This document shows, one piece after another, positions 8,313 through 17,985 of a DNA stretch of 64,000 nt. How positions within the stretch are numbered: the first letter of the stretch is position 1; each line of letters starts with the position of its first letter. Under the pieces are notes generated by a model, which was not told the origin of the DNA, searched no databases, and was given only the letters and a program-made list of their open reading frames with translations. The stretch comes from Aliiglaciecola lipolytica E3 (GTDB lineage Bacteria; Pseudomonadota; Gammaproteobacteria; Enterobacterales; Alteromonadaceae): the NCBI RefSeq assembly GCF_000314975.1, contig NZ_BAEN01000064.1:23014-87013 (forward strand), in the 5' to 3' direction. The translations under genes and the position numbers were made by a program.

Positions 8313-10883
8313 CTAATTAATCGTTAACTCATCATCTTTTGCGTCGATTCGAATTGTACTATCCAATGCCATATCGCCTGCTAATAAGCGTTGTGCCAAT
8401 GGGTTTTCGATTTCCATCTGAATTGCTCGTTTGAGTGGCCTTGCCCCATAAACAGGATCGAAACCAGCAAGCGCAATCTTCTCCAACGCGGCCTGTGACA
8501 ACTCCAACTTAAAGCCTTTTTCCAGTAACCTTTGACGCAATGATAAAAGTTGTATTTTGGCTATTGCTTTAATTTGTTCTAACCCGAGTGGATGGAATAC
8601 CACCACATCATCAATGCGGTTAATAAACTCAGGGCGGAATTGTTGCTCAACCGTGCGCATCACCAACTCTTTCATTTCCTCGTACTGACTCTCTTGATGT
8701 TTGTCTTGAATCACATCAGAGCCAATATTCGAGGTCATGATAATCACAGTGTTTTTGAAATCTACTGTACGTCCTTGACCATCTGTTAATCGTCCATCAT
8801 CCAATACCTGCAACAAAATATTGAATACATCTGGATGAGCTTTTTCCACTTCATCTAACAATATAACTGAATAAGGCTTCCGTCTAACCGCTTCGGTTAA
8901 GTAACCCCCTTCTTCATATCCGACATAACCTGGAGGAGCACCCACTAATCGAGAAACAGCGTGCTTTTCCATAAATTCTGACATATCAATACGTACCATG
9001 GCCTGCTCAGTATCAAACATAAAACCAGCAAGCGCTTTACACAGTTCAGTTTTACCGACACCAGTTGGACCTAAAAACAAAAAAGAACCAATCGGTCTAT
9101 TCGGATCAGACAACCCAGCCCGTGAACGGCGAATAGCGTTGCTTACTGCATTTACAGCTTCCGTCTGGCCAATTACTCTATTTTGTAATGACTCTTCCAT
9201 GCGCAAAAGTTTATCTTTTTCACCTTCCAGCATTTTGTTTACCGGAATTCCGGTCCAACGCGAAAGCACATCAGCTATTTCGATTTCAGTCACCTTGTTT
9301 TTCAACAATTGCGTTTCGGTTTGCTCTGCTTCTGATGCTTGTTCGAGCTTTAACTCAAGCTCTGGAATTCGGCCATATTGAAGCTCCGACATGCGGTTTA
9401 GATCTGACGCCCGTCGCGCTATTTCCATATCAAGTTTTGCCTGTTCAAGTTCAGACTTAATATGTTGTGTGCCTTGCATCGCACTTTTTTCCGCTTGCCA
9501 AATAGCTTCAAATTCAGCGAATTTATTTTCCGCTTGCTCACGCTCCAGTTCAATCAATTCCAGGCGTTTCTGACTGGCCTCATCCTTCTCTTTCGAAAGC
9601 GCTTGTTCTTCCAGTTTTAACTGAATAATTCGGCGTTCAAGGCGATCCATGTCTTCTGGCTTAGAATCCATTTGTAAGCGGATACTAGACGCGGCTTCAT
9701 CGATCAAATCAATTGCCTTGTCTGGTAACTGTCTATCTGAAATATACCGATGCGACAGCGAAGCAGCTGCCACAATAGCGGGATCAGTAATATCAACAGA
9801 ATGATGCAGCTCGTAACGTTCTTTTAAGCCTCGTAGAATAGCAATCGTGTCTTCGACGCTGGGCTGATCCACCAGCACTTTTTGAAAACGACGCTCTAAT
9901 GCTGCATCTTTTTCAATGTATTGACGATACTCATCCAAGGTCGTCGCCCCCACGCAATGCAACTCTCCGCGGGCTAAAGCAGGTTTGAGCATATTACCGG
10001 CATCCATTGCTCCTTCACCTTTACCAGCACCAACCATAGTGTGCAATTCATCGATGAATAATATGACTCTACCCTCTTCTTTGGATAGCTCATTCAACAC
10101 GGCTTTCAAACGCTCTTCAAATTCTCCTCGAAACTTAGCTCCTGCCACCAAGGATCCCATGTCTAATGACAATACACGTTTATTTTTAAGCCCTTCAGGT
10201 ACTTCAGAGTTGATAATGCGCTGCGCTAGCCCTTCTGCGATAGCGGTTTTACCCACACCAGGCTCACCAATTAATACTGGATTATTTTTGGTTCGACGTT
10301 GTAAAACTTGAATGGTACGACGTATCTCATCATCCCGACCGATAACGGGATCTAACTTGCCTTGTTCAGCACGCTCAGTTAAATCTGTCGTATATTTTTC
10401 CAGTGCTTGGCGCACATCCTCAGCATTAGGGTCCGTGACTTTCTGACCACCACGCATGGTCTCAATCCCTTTTTCTATTTGAGGTTGAGTGATCCCTAAC
10501 TGGCGAAATATATCACCTAATTTGCCTTTATCCTCCAAAGCTGCCAAAACAAATACTTCAGAACTGATATATTCATCTTTTCGCTTCTGAGCAATTTTGT
10601 CGCTCAAATTTAGCAATACAATCGAGTCTTTACTCAATTGTACATCACCGCCTATACCATCGACACGCGGTAACCTTTCTATAGCTTCAGCAAGTGAAGA
10701 ACGTAATACATTGACATTAACTCCAACACTATCAAACAAGGGCCGAATTGATCCCCCTTGTTGGTTAAGTAAGGCTGTCATCAAGTGCACTGGATCGATA
10801 TATTGATGATCTCTACCCAATGCAATAGATTGTGCGTCAGAGATTGCCATCTGAAATTTACTGGTAAATCTATCTAATCGCAT
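8313..10883 (-). CDS. clpB: ATP-dependent disaggregase ClpB
   Basis: Hexameric AAA+ chaperone that works with DnaK to pull proteins out of aggregates. The 856-residue product begins [18 protein letters not shown], closely matching E. coli ClpB (857 residues). It shows the N-terminal Clp repeat domain (1-145), a first AAA module with Walker A GEPGVGKT (near 200), the long middle coiled coil (about 400-520), and a second AAA module with GPTGVGKT (near 600). A longer frame to 10910 was rejected because the ATG at 10883 has a GAGGAAA ribosome-binding site and the family N-terminus. Usually heat-shock (sigma-32) regulated; I could not pick out a convincing sigma-32 promoter. Confidence 0.97.
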   Translation of the reverse strand: MRLDRFTSKFQMAISDAQSIALGRDHQYIDPVHLMTALLNQQGGSIRPLFDSVGVNVNVLRSSLAEAIERLPRVDGIGGDVQLSKDSIVLLNLSDKIAQKRKDEYISSEVFVLAALEDKGKLGDIFRQLGITQPQIEKGIETMRGGQKVTDPNAEDVRQALEKYTTDLTERAEQGKLDPVIGRDDEIRRTIQVLQRRTKNNPVLIGEPGVGKTAIAEGLAQRIINSEVPEGLKNKRVLSLDMGSLVAGAKFRGEFEERLKAVLNELSKEEGRVILFIDELHTMVGAGKGEGAMDAGNMLKPALARGELHCVGATTLDEYRQYIEKDAALERRFQKVLVDQPSVEDTIAILRGLKERYELHHSVDITDPAIVAAASLSHRYISDRQLPDKAIDLIDEAASSIRLQMDSKPEDMDRLERRIIQLKLEEQALSKEKDEASQKRLELIELEREQAENKFAEFEAIWQAEKSAMQGTQHIKSELEQAKLDMEIARRASDLNRMSELQYGRIPELELKLEQASEAEQTETQLLKNKVTEIEIADVLSRWTGIPVNKMLEGEKDKLLRMEESLQNRVIGQTEAVNAVSNAIRRSRAGLSDPNRPIGSFLFLGPTGVGKTELCKALAGFMFDTEQAMVRIDMSEFMEKHAVSRLVGAPPGYVGYEEGGYLTEAVRRKPYSVILLDEVEKAHPDVFNILLQVLDDGRLTDGQGRTVDFKNTVIIMTSNIGSDVIQDKHQESQYEEMKELVMRTVEQQFRPEFINRIDDVVVFHPLGLEQIKAIAKIQLLSLRQRLLEKGFKLELSQAALEKIALAGFDPVYGARPLKRAIQMEIENPLAQRLLAGDMALDSTIRIDAKDDELTIN

Positions 10884-11030
10884 AAAATTTCCTCGAAAAT
10901 GATTTACCAATTTAATGGGTACTTTTAATCGTCAATTCAAGCAGGATTTGAATATAGATTGATCCAGATCAGCAATTTGATGTGCATAAACATCCCCCAA
11001 ATTTGGGTAATGCTATGAAAAATAGGAAAT

Positions 11031-11789
11031 TTATTGTAGATAAATGCCACAAACAAAACGACCTGTATGAGTTTGACCGTTATGTTGAGCGAATCGGTGT
11101 GAATAAAAGTCAGAATGGTGAACATAGGTACAGATACCACTTTCAATGACACTATTGACTTGCATAGATTTACAAATGTGCCCTGCAATATGCGCCAAAC
11201 TGCACAGGTACTTGCCTGGTTCTGCATCTTTTTTAAACGCTTCAGGGTATTCTGAGAATACCTGTTTTAAATCTTCAGATACTTGAAAGTGCCGTTGTGA
11301 AATATGGGGGCCTATCCATACCATTAACTGGTTAGCTGGTATTCCCATGGAATGAATTGTATTTTCGATTATGCCGTTGGCTAATCCGCGCCAGCCTGCA
11401 TGAATTGCTGCAACGCAACTACCTGCAGTATCTGCGACCAAGATAGGCAAACAATCTGCCGTCATGACAGCACAAACCATATTTTTCTCAGTGGTAAAAC
11501 TAGCATCCGCTTTGGCAGACTCCAACGGTAAAAAGTAATCCTCAGTAATTCGAATACAACGTTTACCATGCACTTGGGTTAGCCATGCGGTGGATTCAGA
11601 TAGAGGTAAGTTACCCCGATTAGATTGCACGTCAGCAGGATTGTCGCCTACATGTGCGGCCAAATTGTTACTGTCATAAGGTGGCTGGCTCGCGCCTCCC
11701 TTACGTGTCGTATAAAAAGCCTTAACCCCAGCGGGTAGATCCCAATGAGGCGTTCTTATTGGGCTACTTAATACAGTATCAATCATCAT
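11031..11789 (-). CDS. pgeF: Peptidoglycan editing factor PgeF (YfiH/laccase-domain family)
   Basis: A cytoplasmic multicopper-polyphenol-oxidase-fold protein that in E. coli prevents misincorporation of non-cognate residues into peptidoglycan precursors. The 252-residue protein has the family metal-ligand motifs: QVHGK (His), MTADCLPIL (Cys) and AAIHAGWRGL (His). Its ATG overlaps the rluD stop by 11 bases (ATGATGATTGA), so the two are translationally coupled; rluD-pgeF-clpB is a conserved gene order. A second ATG immediately follows the first, and a TTG precedes it. Confidence 0.93.
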   Translation of the reverse strand: MMIDTVLSSPIRTPHWDLPAGVKAFYTTRKGGASQPPYDSNNLAAHVGDNPADVQSNRGNLPLSESTAWLTQVHGKRCIRITEDYFLPLESAKADASFTTEKNMVCAVMTADCLPILVADTAGSCVAAIHAGWRGLANGIIENTIHSMGIPANQLMVWIGPHISQRHFQVSEDLKQVFSEYPEAFKKDAEPGKYLCSLAHIAGHICKSMQVNSVIESGICTYVHHSDFYSHRFAQHNGQTHTGRFVCGIYLQ

Positions 11790-12762
11790 CAAACCCGTGT
11801 TCGGCGGTGTCTTCTTTTAGTACGGAAAGTAACTTAACCATGTCATCTGGTAATGGTGCCTGCCAACTCATCCACTCGCCGGTCGTAGGATGCGCTAACT
11901 CTAGCTGAATAGCATGTAGCGCCTGACGCTTGAACCCGCGTAACATGTTAATCATCGCTTCAGAACACGCTTTAGGTAAACGTGGTCTACCGCCGTATAG
12001 CGCATCTCCAACCAATGGATAACGAAGATGAGACATATGCACACGAATTTGGTGAGTTCTGCCCGTTTCCAACTTTAATCTAAGATGGGTATGTGCCCTA
12101 AATTTTTGTTTAATACGGTAATGTGTAGCGGCTGGTTTTCCCGTTTCTCGCACTGCCATACTTGTTCGTTTAGTAGGGTGGCGGCCAATAGGGGCATCAA
12201 CAATCCCACCAGCGACCATAGTGCCATACACAACAGCTTCATATTCACGACTAATTTCACGGGCTTGTAATTGCTCGACTAAGTGGGTTTGTGCTGGCAC
12301 CGTTTTAGCGACAACCATCAGGCCTGTGGTGTCTTTATCGAGACGATGAACAATGCCTGCCCGCGGCACACTAGCTACTTCAGGTGCATGACTCAATAGA
12401 GCGTTTAATACTGTTCCGTCGGCATTACCTGCTCCAGGATGGACAACCAAATCCGTTGGCTTATTAATGACTAAGATATGTTCATCTTCATAAACGATAT
12501 TTAATTCGATATTTTGCGCTACATGATTTTCTTGCTTTTCCAGCACAGCATCTAAAGAAACTTGTTCTCCACCAAACACTTTTTCTCTTGGTTTATCACA
12601 TACGGTACCGTTTAAACTCACATTTCCAGCCAAAATCCATTCTTTTAAGCGAGATCTTGAATAATCAGGGAACAATTCAGCTAAAGCTTGATCTAACCGT
12701 TTACCAACTAACGTTTCTGGCACATCTGTGGAAAGTTTTATCGCTTGGGGATCGATGGGCAT
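11779..12762 (-). CDS. rluD: 23S rRNA pseudouridine(1911/1915/1917) synthase RluD
   Basis: Modifies helix 69 of 23S rRNA, needed for normal ribosome assembly and termination. The 327-residue protein has an N-terminal S4 RNA-binding domain (about 17-75) and the RluA-type catalytic domain with GIVHRLDKDTTGL, whose Asp is the catalytic residue, and the downstream GRTHQIRVH motif. Gene order rluD-pgeF with an 11-base overlap, and bamD divergent upstream, matches the E. coli arrangement. Confidence 0.96.
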   Translation of the reverse strand: MPIDPQAIKLSTDVPETLVGKRLDQALAELFPDYSRSRLKEWILAGNVSLNGTVCDKPREKVFGGEQVSLDAVLEKQENHVAQNIELNIVYEDEHILVINKPTDLVVHPGAGNADGTVLNALLSHAPEVASVPRAGIVHRLDKDTTGLMVVAKTVPAQTHLVEQLQAREISREYEAVVYGTMVAGGIVDAPIGRHPTKRTSMAVRETGKPAATHYRIKQKFRAHTHLRLKLETGRTHQIRVHMSHLRYPLVGDALYGGRPRLPKACSEAMINMLRGFKRQALHAIQLELAHPTTGEWMSWQAPLPDDMVKLLSVLKEDTAEHGFDDD

Positions 12763-12994
12763 GTATATTTGAGTCCTATAAGATCGATTAAGTATATAAA
12801 TTTCCGCATGTTACGATTCAATTCATAAATTGCGGCTTAAAATGCAAGTGCCAGGTATCACGATTAGGTGATTTGCAACAAAACGTGCATCCCATGGATC
12901 CCTAGGGTAGAATGCCTCGGATCGATGGATTACTGAAAACAAAGTTTAGCGGATTTTTAACGTCGGCTAAATCCCTGTATAGAATAAGAGTAAC

Positions 12995-13762
12995 ATGACA
13001 TTTAAAAACACATTCTACAAACTAATCATTTTGATTTCTGTTGTCACTATGTACGGCTGCTCTTCGTCACCTGATGATGACGATATTTTGATAGGCAACC
13101 GAAGTGAAAGTGCGCTGTATGATCAAGCAAAAAAGAATATGTCGCAAGGTAATTTCAACGTTGCAACTGAAATATTGAGCACACTGGACTCCCGCTTTCC
13201 ATTTGGTCCTCACTCCCATCAAGTGCAACTAGACCTTATTTATTCTTATTATAAAATTGGTAAAACCGAAGAAGCGATTGCTACTATCGACAGATTTGTA
13301 CGACTCAATCCAAACCATTCTGACGTTGATTATGCGTTATACATGCGCGGATTGACCAATTTGGATGCTGATAAAAACTTGTTTCAAGAGCTTGTTGGCA
13401 TAGACCGTTCAGATCGAGATCCAAGCAAATCAAGAGAAGCATTTGCAGATTTTCGACGTTTAATTAATAAGTTTCCAGACAGTAAATATGCGGCGGATTC
13501 TAAAAAGCGCATGGTCTTTATTAAAAATAGATTGGCGAAATATGAAATTGCCATTGCGCGTTTTTACATGCGCCGTGAAGCATATGTAGCTGCGGCTAAC
13601 CGCGGTAGATATGTGCTTGAATATTTCCCAGATTCAAGCGAAATTCAAAATGCATTAGAAATAATGGTGGAATGTTACGACCAATTGGATCTCGATGAAT
13701 TGAAAAACAACGCGCTAAAAACGTTGAAACTGAACTATCCAAATAGCAACTATATTAGCTAG
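12995..13762 (+). CDS. bamD: Outer-membrane assembly lipoprotein BamD
   Basis: Essential lipoprotein of the BAM complex that inserts beta-barrel proteins into the outer membrane. The 255-residue precursor has a lipoprotein signal with the acylated Cys at position 22 (TMYGC), then TPR-like helical repeats with the hallmark FPFGPHSHQVQLDLIYSYYK stretch near residues 68-87. Length and divergent position relative to rluD match the family. Ends at a strong bidirectional terminator. Confidence 0.96.
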   Translation: MTFKNTFYKLIILISVVTMYGCSSSPDDDDILIGNRSESALYDQAKKNMSQGNFNVATEILSTLDSRFPFGPHSHQVQLDLIYSYYKIGKTEEAIATIDRFVRLNPNHSDVDYALYMRGLTNLDADKNLFQELVGIDRSDRDPSKSREAFADFRRLINKFPDSKYAADSKKRMVFIKNRLAKYEIAIARFYMRREAYVAAANRGRYVLEYFPDSSEIQNALEIMVECYDQLDLDELKNNALKTLKLNYPNSNYIS

Positions 13763-13793
13763 CCTGACATTGCGATAGCAAAAACGGTGGTAT

Positions 13794-13834
13794 ACAAAAA
13801 ACGCGCTATGATTAAATCTCAGCGCGTTTTTTGT
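13794..13834. terminator. Bidirectional terminator between bamD and chrR
   Basis: ACAAAAAACGCGCT and AGCGCGTTTTTTGT form a perfect 14-bp stem around a 13-base loop, with T runs in both directions, between convergent genes. Confidence 0.92.
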
Positions 13835-13846
13835 TTGCAGTCCTTT

Positions 13847-14518
13847 TTAAAAGAATAGATGACTAAATGGATTGAGAAGCCTAGCTATTCCTGAGGTGAA
13901 ATGTAATGGGGCATCAACAATGCTGAAGACTAAACATCCTTCGCTTGCCTCCGAATGGGGAGCATGTGTATTGTCGCTGTTCATTAAGATAAAATCGCCA
14001 GTGTCATAATGCGAAATACCATCGCTAAACTCACCATCAATCACTAGGGTTAACTCTGTTCCTCTATGGGTATGTTCAGGAACACGTCCATTTTTTTGCA
14101 TGAAAATGAAGTGCGCTTTCCCTATTGGACCTAAATCAACTGGTGCTTGCCAAAGATTGCCTAACAAGTGCGACCAATTACCGGTTTTATCAACATAACG
14201 TTTCAGCGCTCTAGGCACAGCAAATTTTCGTCCGTCTAACTCAATCATACTCTCTTTGGGTGTTGCAGACGGGCTCTCGGAAACCGGTAAACATGTGATA
14301 TCAGCTAACATTGAAGCAAATTCTTTAGGCTGATTAGCCGCAATATTTATTTGATCTTCAAAGACTGCTTTTGCACTGTCACTCTCTAACCGCGCTACAT
14401 GCTTTTGACATTTCCCACACATATCAATATGTGCTGAAATCACCAAAGCTAATGCTGGCGAACTTAGCCCCTGCGCAAATTCGCTTAACTGCTCTTCAGT
14501 GGGGTGATAATTAATCAT
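13847..14518 (-). CDS. chrR: ChrR-type cupin anti-sigma factor
   Basis: Zinc-binding anti-sigma factor of the ECF11 class, which in Rhodobacter releases sigma-E on exposure to singlet oxygen. The 223-residue protein has the N-terminal anti-sigma domain with the zinc motif HIDMCGKC (near residues 30-37) and a C-terminal cupin domain (about 95-200) with EHTHRGTE and a later THAPH segment, the probable second metal site that senses the oxidant. It overlaps the 3' end of the sigma gene by 8 bases, so the pair is coupled, as in known rpoE-chrR operons. Confidence 0.9.
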   Translation of the reverse strand: MINYHPTEEQLSEFAQGLSSPALALVISAHIDMCGKCQKHVARLESDSAKAVFEDQINIAANQPKEFASMLADITCLPVSESPSATPKESMIELDGRKFAVPRALKRYVDKTGNWSHLLGNLWQAPVDLGPIGKAHFIFMQKNGRVPEHTHRGTELTLVIDGEFSDGISHYDTGDFILMNSDNTHAPHSEASEGCLVFSIVDAPLHFTSGIARLLNPFSHLFF

Positions 14519-15125
14519 CGTCTTTAATCAACTCTTTTAAACGTTGTAATGCTAATCTGGTTCGAGACTTGACAGTACCTAAGGGTATATCTAATTCGAG
14601 GGCAACTTCTTGCTGGGATTTCCCTTGTATATAAATGGCTTCAATCACTACTTTTTGTTTTTCAGGTAGAGATTCAAACATGGTGTTAATTTGTTGCAAT
14701 GTCATTTGTTCTTCAAGTGTCACTTCGTTCGCATCAGCAGTATGCTCACACAATATTGGCCAAAGGTCGTCGGAACAAATATCTTCTTTACGATTCTGTT
14801 GTTTACGCAACATATCAAAGCGTAAGTTCCTAGCAATCGTAAAAATCCACGTCGAAGGTGAGCCTTTGTCTGCATTAAAAAGATGCGCTTTTTGCCAAAC
14901 GTTTGACATCGTGTCTTGTACCAATTCCATTGCCAATGCTTCATTGCCAGTCTGTTTTAAGCAGTAGGAACGTAAGCGTGGAGCAAAGTAATTAAAAATT
15001 TCGGCAAACGATCGTTTACACCTTTTATCCGCCACAGTAACAAGAAACTGCGACATTTCTTGCGCACATTCTTTGGGCTTAGGTATGTTTGCATTATTTG
15101 ACTGCAATGGAATTCCGACTAGCAT
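14511..15125 (-). CDS. rpoE: ECF (RpoE/ECF11-type) sigma factor
   Basis: A 204-residue extracytoplasmic-function sigma factor with region 2 (ELVQDTMSNVWQKAHLF and the WIFTIARNLRFDMLR segment) and region 4 with its helix-turn-helix (SQQEVALELDIPLGTVKSR). Pairing with a ChrR cupin anti-sigma factor places it with the singlet-oxygen-responsive ECF11 group rather than the envelope-stress RpoE/RseA type. The ATG at 15125 is preceded by AGGAAAG at good spacing and by a TGATCC promoter (15158-15186), suggesting autoregulation. It probably also drives the divergent operon starting at 15971. Confidence 0.9.
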   Translation of the reverse strand: MLVGIPLQSNNANIPKPKECAQEMSQFLVTVADKRCKRSFAEIFNYFAPRLRSYCLKQTGNEALAMELVQDTMSNVWQKAHLFNADKGSPSTWIFTIARNLRFDMLRKQQNRKEDICSDDLWPILCEHTADANEVTLEEQMTLQQINTMFESLPEKQKVVIEAIYIQGKSQQEVALELDIPLGTVKSRTRLALQRLKELIKDDD

Positions 15126-15157
15126 GCGTACTTTCCTGGCTTCGTTCTAGTTTAAGG

Positions 15158-15186
15158 TTTGTACGCATTTAAATGGATAAGGATCA
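15158..15186 (-). promoter_or_regulatory. Predicted ECF11-type promoter of rpoE-chrR
   Basis: On the minus strand TGATCC (15186-15181), a 17-base spacer and TACAAA (15163-15158). The start codon lies about 25 bases past the expected start point. The -35 overlaps the last bases of the LON-domain gene. TGATCC is the known -35 element of ChrR-partnered sigma-E promoters. Confidence 0.5.
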
Positions 15187-15765
15187 CTCTACCAGTTGTG
15201 ATAAAAATTCCAAAGCAGGTAAACAGTTTTTTTGTTGTAAAAATGATTGCTTTTGTTCTGCGTTAACCGGAAGAAGTTCTAACCATCGATAAATAACCCA
15301 TACAGGATTTGTAAAATCAGCGTTAGGATAAAGCGCGTTAACTTCTGGGTACTTATCAAAAACTTCTTTTAGCTTTGTATCAATAATGGTTGTTTCGGTT
15401 GTAATTGGATCTGAAGACCAAATTTCTAATCGCTTACAATGCCCCACTCTAAGTTGATCTTTTTCGGTAACAATCGAATCAACGTGAACACAATAGTGCG
15501 CTCTAATCGTAATACCAAGCAGACCATCTTCTAGTAAATTAAAGTCCTCGACGGTGACGTATGTCCCTATCGGGTAAATGTGCTGATTTTTTTCTTTATT
15601 GCCCATTGTGTTCAACATACATATAACAAAGCCCGTTTGCTGCGCACACGCTTCTTTAACCATACGTACATATCTTGATTCAAAAATTCGCAGAGTCATT
15701 GCACCACCTGGCAATATGTGAGCAGACAATGGGAATAGCGGTGCTGTGAACGTTTCTGAAGCCAA
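15184..15765 (-). CDS. LON N-terminal (substrate-binding) domain protein
   Basis: A 193-residue protein consisting only of the LON substrate-binding (PUA-like) domain: it opens with the family pattern PLFPLSAHILPGGAMTLRIFE and has RYVRMVKEA following. There is no ATPase or peptidase domain, so it is not Lon protease; stand-alone LON-domain proteins have no settled function. The start is a TTG at 15765 with AAAGGAA upstream, a weak initiation signal. It precedes rpoE by 58 bases in the same direction and diverges from the lipid-modification operon; whether it belongs to the regulon is not shown by the sequence. Confidence 0.8.
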   Translation of the reverse strand: MASETFTAPLFPLSAHILPGGAMTLRIFESRYVRMVKEACAQQTGFVICMLNTMGNKEKNQHIYPIGTYVTVEDFNLLEDGLLGITIRAHYCVHVDSIVTEKDQLRVGHCKRLEIWSSDPITTETTIIDTKLKEVFDKYPEVNALYPNADFTNPVWVIYRWLELLPVNAEQKQSFLQQKNCLPALEFLSQLVE

Positions 15766-15858
15766 TTTGAAATTCCTTTGTTGCTATCTTCTGTTGGTAC
15801 GACACGTTCGATATTTTAGATCGATAAAAAAACATGTAAGCATTTTTGCAACAAAAAA

Positions 15859-15888
15859 TGATCCCATTAAATCAACATTCAGTATTTA
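15859..15888 (+). promoter_or_regulatory. Predicted ECF11-type promoter of the lipid-modification operon
   Basis: TGATCC (15859-15864), an 18-base spacer and TATTTA (15883-15888), about 83 bases before the first gene of the operon. Same -35 hexamer as upstream of rpoE. Confidence 0.5.
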
Positions 15889-15970
15889 CCTTAATACTTC
15901 GGCCACTTAGTTAGCTTGCAAAGAATGCTTGCTAGAAAGTGAAACAAACGCATAATCAAAGGCGAATTTG

Positions 15971-16699
15971 GTGAAAACGATATTAATTACTGGAGCAACC
16001 TCAGGCATAGGAAAAGCCCTAGCAATGTTGTGCGCAAGTAAACAATACAAGGTCATTGCCTGCGGACGCAACCTTAAAGCGCTTAAGGAACTTGGCAAAC
16101 ATCAAAACATTACCCCCCTTCAGTTTGATGTTGCTAGTAAACAACAAGTTGATGAAGCATTAAAAAATATCAGTGTAGACATTGCCGTGTTAAATGCAGG
16201 AGTGTGTGAGTATGTTGATGTTGAAGAGTTTAACGCAGACATGTTTAAGCGCGTGTTTGACGTTAATTTTATGGGCACGGTTCATTGTGTTGCAGCACTG
16301 CTCAACTCCCCCTCCAGTGTGCAACAAATTGTAATTATCGACAGTTTAGCCAGATTACTCCCGTTTACCCGCAGCCAAGCTTATGGAGCAAGCAAAGCCG
16401 CTCTACATTATCTCAGCAAAAGTTTGCAGGTTGACTTAGCCCCAAAAAATATTTTGCTTCAAAGCGCCTCTCCAGGCTTTGTCGAAACTCCTTTAACGGA
16501 TAAAAATGATTTTGAGATGCCAATGAAAATCAGTGTTGATGAGGCGGTCAGAGCGCTATTAGCCGGTATAGAACAACGTCGAACGAGTATCTATTTTCCG
16601 AAAAAATTTAGTTTGATATTGCGGATTTTAAATCTACTACCCAGTTCGTTGAAATTTAGAATCAGCAGTAAAATGAAGCATAAGCAGGATGAACAATGA
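15971..16699 (+). CDS. Short-chain dehydrogenase/reductase
   Basis: A 242-residue SDR enzyme: cofactor motif TGATSGIGKAL near the N-terminus, the NAG segment (VLNAGV), the catalytic YGASK motif preceded by an active-site Ser in VIIDSLARL. It is the first gene of a tightly packed operon of lipid-modification genes found beside ECF11 sigma factors. Substrate unknown; reduction or oxidation of a modified acyl chain is an inference from context. Start taken as GTG at 15971 after AAAGGCG; a TTG lies one codon earlier. Its stop overlaps the next start by four bases (ATGA). Confidence 0.85.
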   Translation: MKTILITGATSGIGKALAMLCASKQYKVIACGRNLKALKELGKHQNITPLQFDVASKQQVDEALKNISVDIAVLNAGVCEYVDVEEFNADMFKRVFDVNFMGTVHCVAALLNSPSSVQQIVIIDSLARLLPFTRSQAYGASKAALHYLSKSLQVDLAPKNILLQSASPGFVETPLTDKNDFEMPMKISVDEAVRALLAGIEQRRTSIYFPKKFSLILRILNLLPSSLKFRISSKMKHKQDEQ

Positions 16700-17985
16700 C
16701 AAAACGCATCGCGATTATAGGCTCTGGTATTTCAGGCATGACCTGTGGGCATTTATTGCACAAAAATTATGACATAACATTGTTTGAAGCGAATGATTAT
16801 ATTGGCGGGCACACTGCCACTGTTGACGTTGAAGTTATGGGCAAGCCATTTGCTATCGATACAGGTTTTATCGTTTACAATGACTGGACCTACCCTAATT
16901 TTATTAAGCTACTTAAGAAAATTGGCATTCAAGGACAGCCAGCTGAAATGAGTTTTAGTGTCAAAAATTTAAGTGAAAATCTTGAATATAATGGCAACAC
17001 GATCAACAGCTTATTTGCGCAACGCAGGAATTTATTGCGACCTAAATTTTACCGTATTGTTCGCGACATATTGCGCTTTAATAAATTGTGTAAAGAACTT
17101 TATGCTAGCCAATCGCCTGAACAAATAGGCGATATCACTTTAGGCGAATTTCTGGATAATCATAATTTCAGTACGGCATTCTGCCATAACTATATTTTGC
17201 CTATGTGTGCGGCAATTTGGTCTGCGACGCTTAATGATATTAAAGGTTTTCAACTTGCTTTCTTTTTGCAGTTCTTTAATAACCACGGACTACTCAATAT
17301 TACCAACCGCCCTCAGTGGTATACGATTAAGGGTGGTTCTAAGCAATATATTGCCCCGTTAACAGCAGGATTTAAGCAACACATTCGCTTAAACAGCCCG
17401 ATTAAAAAGGTGCTCAAAAAAGAACTTCAGTACCAACTGGTGCTAGCTGACAATAACTCGAATCAACAGGACAAAACGCTTTTGTTCGATGACGTTATTT
17501 TTGCCTGTCACAGCGATCAAGCACTAGACATGATTGCGCAGCCGAGTCAGGCACAAAAAAGCGTTTTATCCGCAATGCCTTATTCACCCAATGAGGTCGT
17601 GCTGCATACTGATACCTCGGTATTACCAAAGCGAAAACTCGCCTGGGCAAGTTGGAACTATCTGCTAAAAGGACATCATGACGAAGAAAATGCTCCAACA
17701 TCACTTACCTACAATATGAACATTTTGCAGCGCTTAAATTCCGAACATACTTTCTGCGTCACCTTGAATAACAGTGAGCATATAAACCCAGAAAAAATAT
17801 TGCGACGTTTCAATTATCATCACCCTCAATTTAGTTTAAAAAGTACAAACGCCCAATTACGTAGACAAGAAATTTGTGGAGTTGATGGCCTCCACTTTTG
17901 CGGTGCATATTGGTACAACGGATTTCATGAAGATGGTGTACGCAGTGCTTTAGATGTGTGCAGCCGTTTTGGAGTGGAACTCTAA
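16696..17985 (+). CDS. FAD-dependent oxidoreductase (amine-oxidase/desaturase-like)
   Basis: A 429-residue flavoprotein with N-terminal dinucleotide-binding motif IGSGISGMTCGHLL, followed by the acidic FEANDYIGGHTATV segment and the C-terminal FAD contact HFCGAYWYNGFHEDG. Related proteins next to CFA-synthase-like methyltransferases act on methylated or unsaturated acyl chains; in Rhodobacter a flavoprotein of this sort is implicated as the desaturase of furan fatty acid synthesis. Activity on lipid is inferred from the neighbours. It overlaps the SDR by four bases and the DUF1365 gene by one base (TAATG). Confidence 0.85.
   Translation: MTKRIAIIGSGISGMTCGHLLHKNYDITLFEANDYIGGHTATVDVEVMGKPFAIDTGFIVYNDWTYPNFIKLLKKIGIQGQPAEMSFSVKNLSENLEYNGNTINSLFAQRRNLLRPKFYRIVRDILRFNKLCKELYASQSPEQIGDITLGEFLDNHNFSTAFCHNYILPMCAAIWSATLNDIKGFQLAFFLQFFNNHGLLNITNRPQWYTIKGGSKQYIAPLTAGFKQHIRLNSPIKKVLKKELQYQLVLADNNSNQQDKTLLFDDVIFACHSDQALDMIAQPSQAQKSVLSAMPYSPNEVVLHTDTSVLPKRKLAWASWNYLLKGHHDEENAPTSLTYNMNILQRLNSEHTFCVTLNNSEHINPEKILRRFNYHHPQFSLKSTNAQLRRQEICGVDGLHFCGAYWYNGFHEDGVRSALDVCSRFGVEL

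Noticed and set aside
8998..9573. Overlapping rightward frames inside clpB
   Set aside because: They are antisense to a well-conserved clpB and result from its codon bias.
10957..10965. Another TGATCC element downstream of pgeF
   Set aside because: It points rightward into clpB/pgeF, which are transcribed leftward, with no rightward gene to serve.
10937..11227. 96-codon leftward frame overlapping the pgeF 3' end
   Set aside because: It is an alternative frame inside pgeF with a composition unlike a real protein and no start signal.
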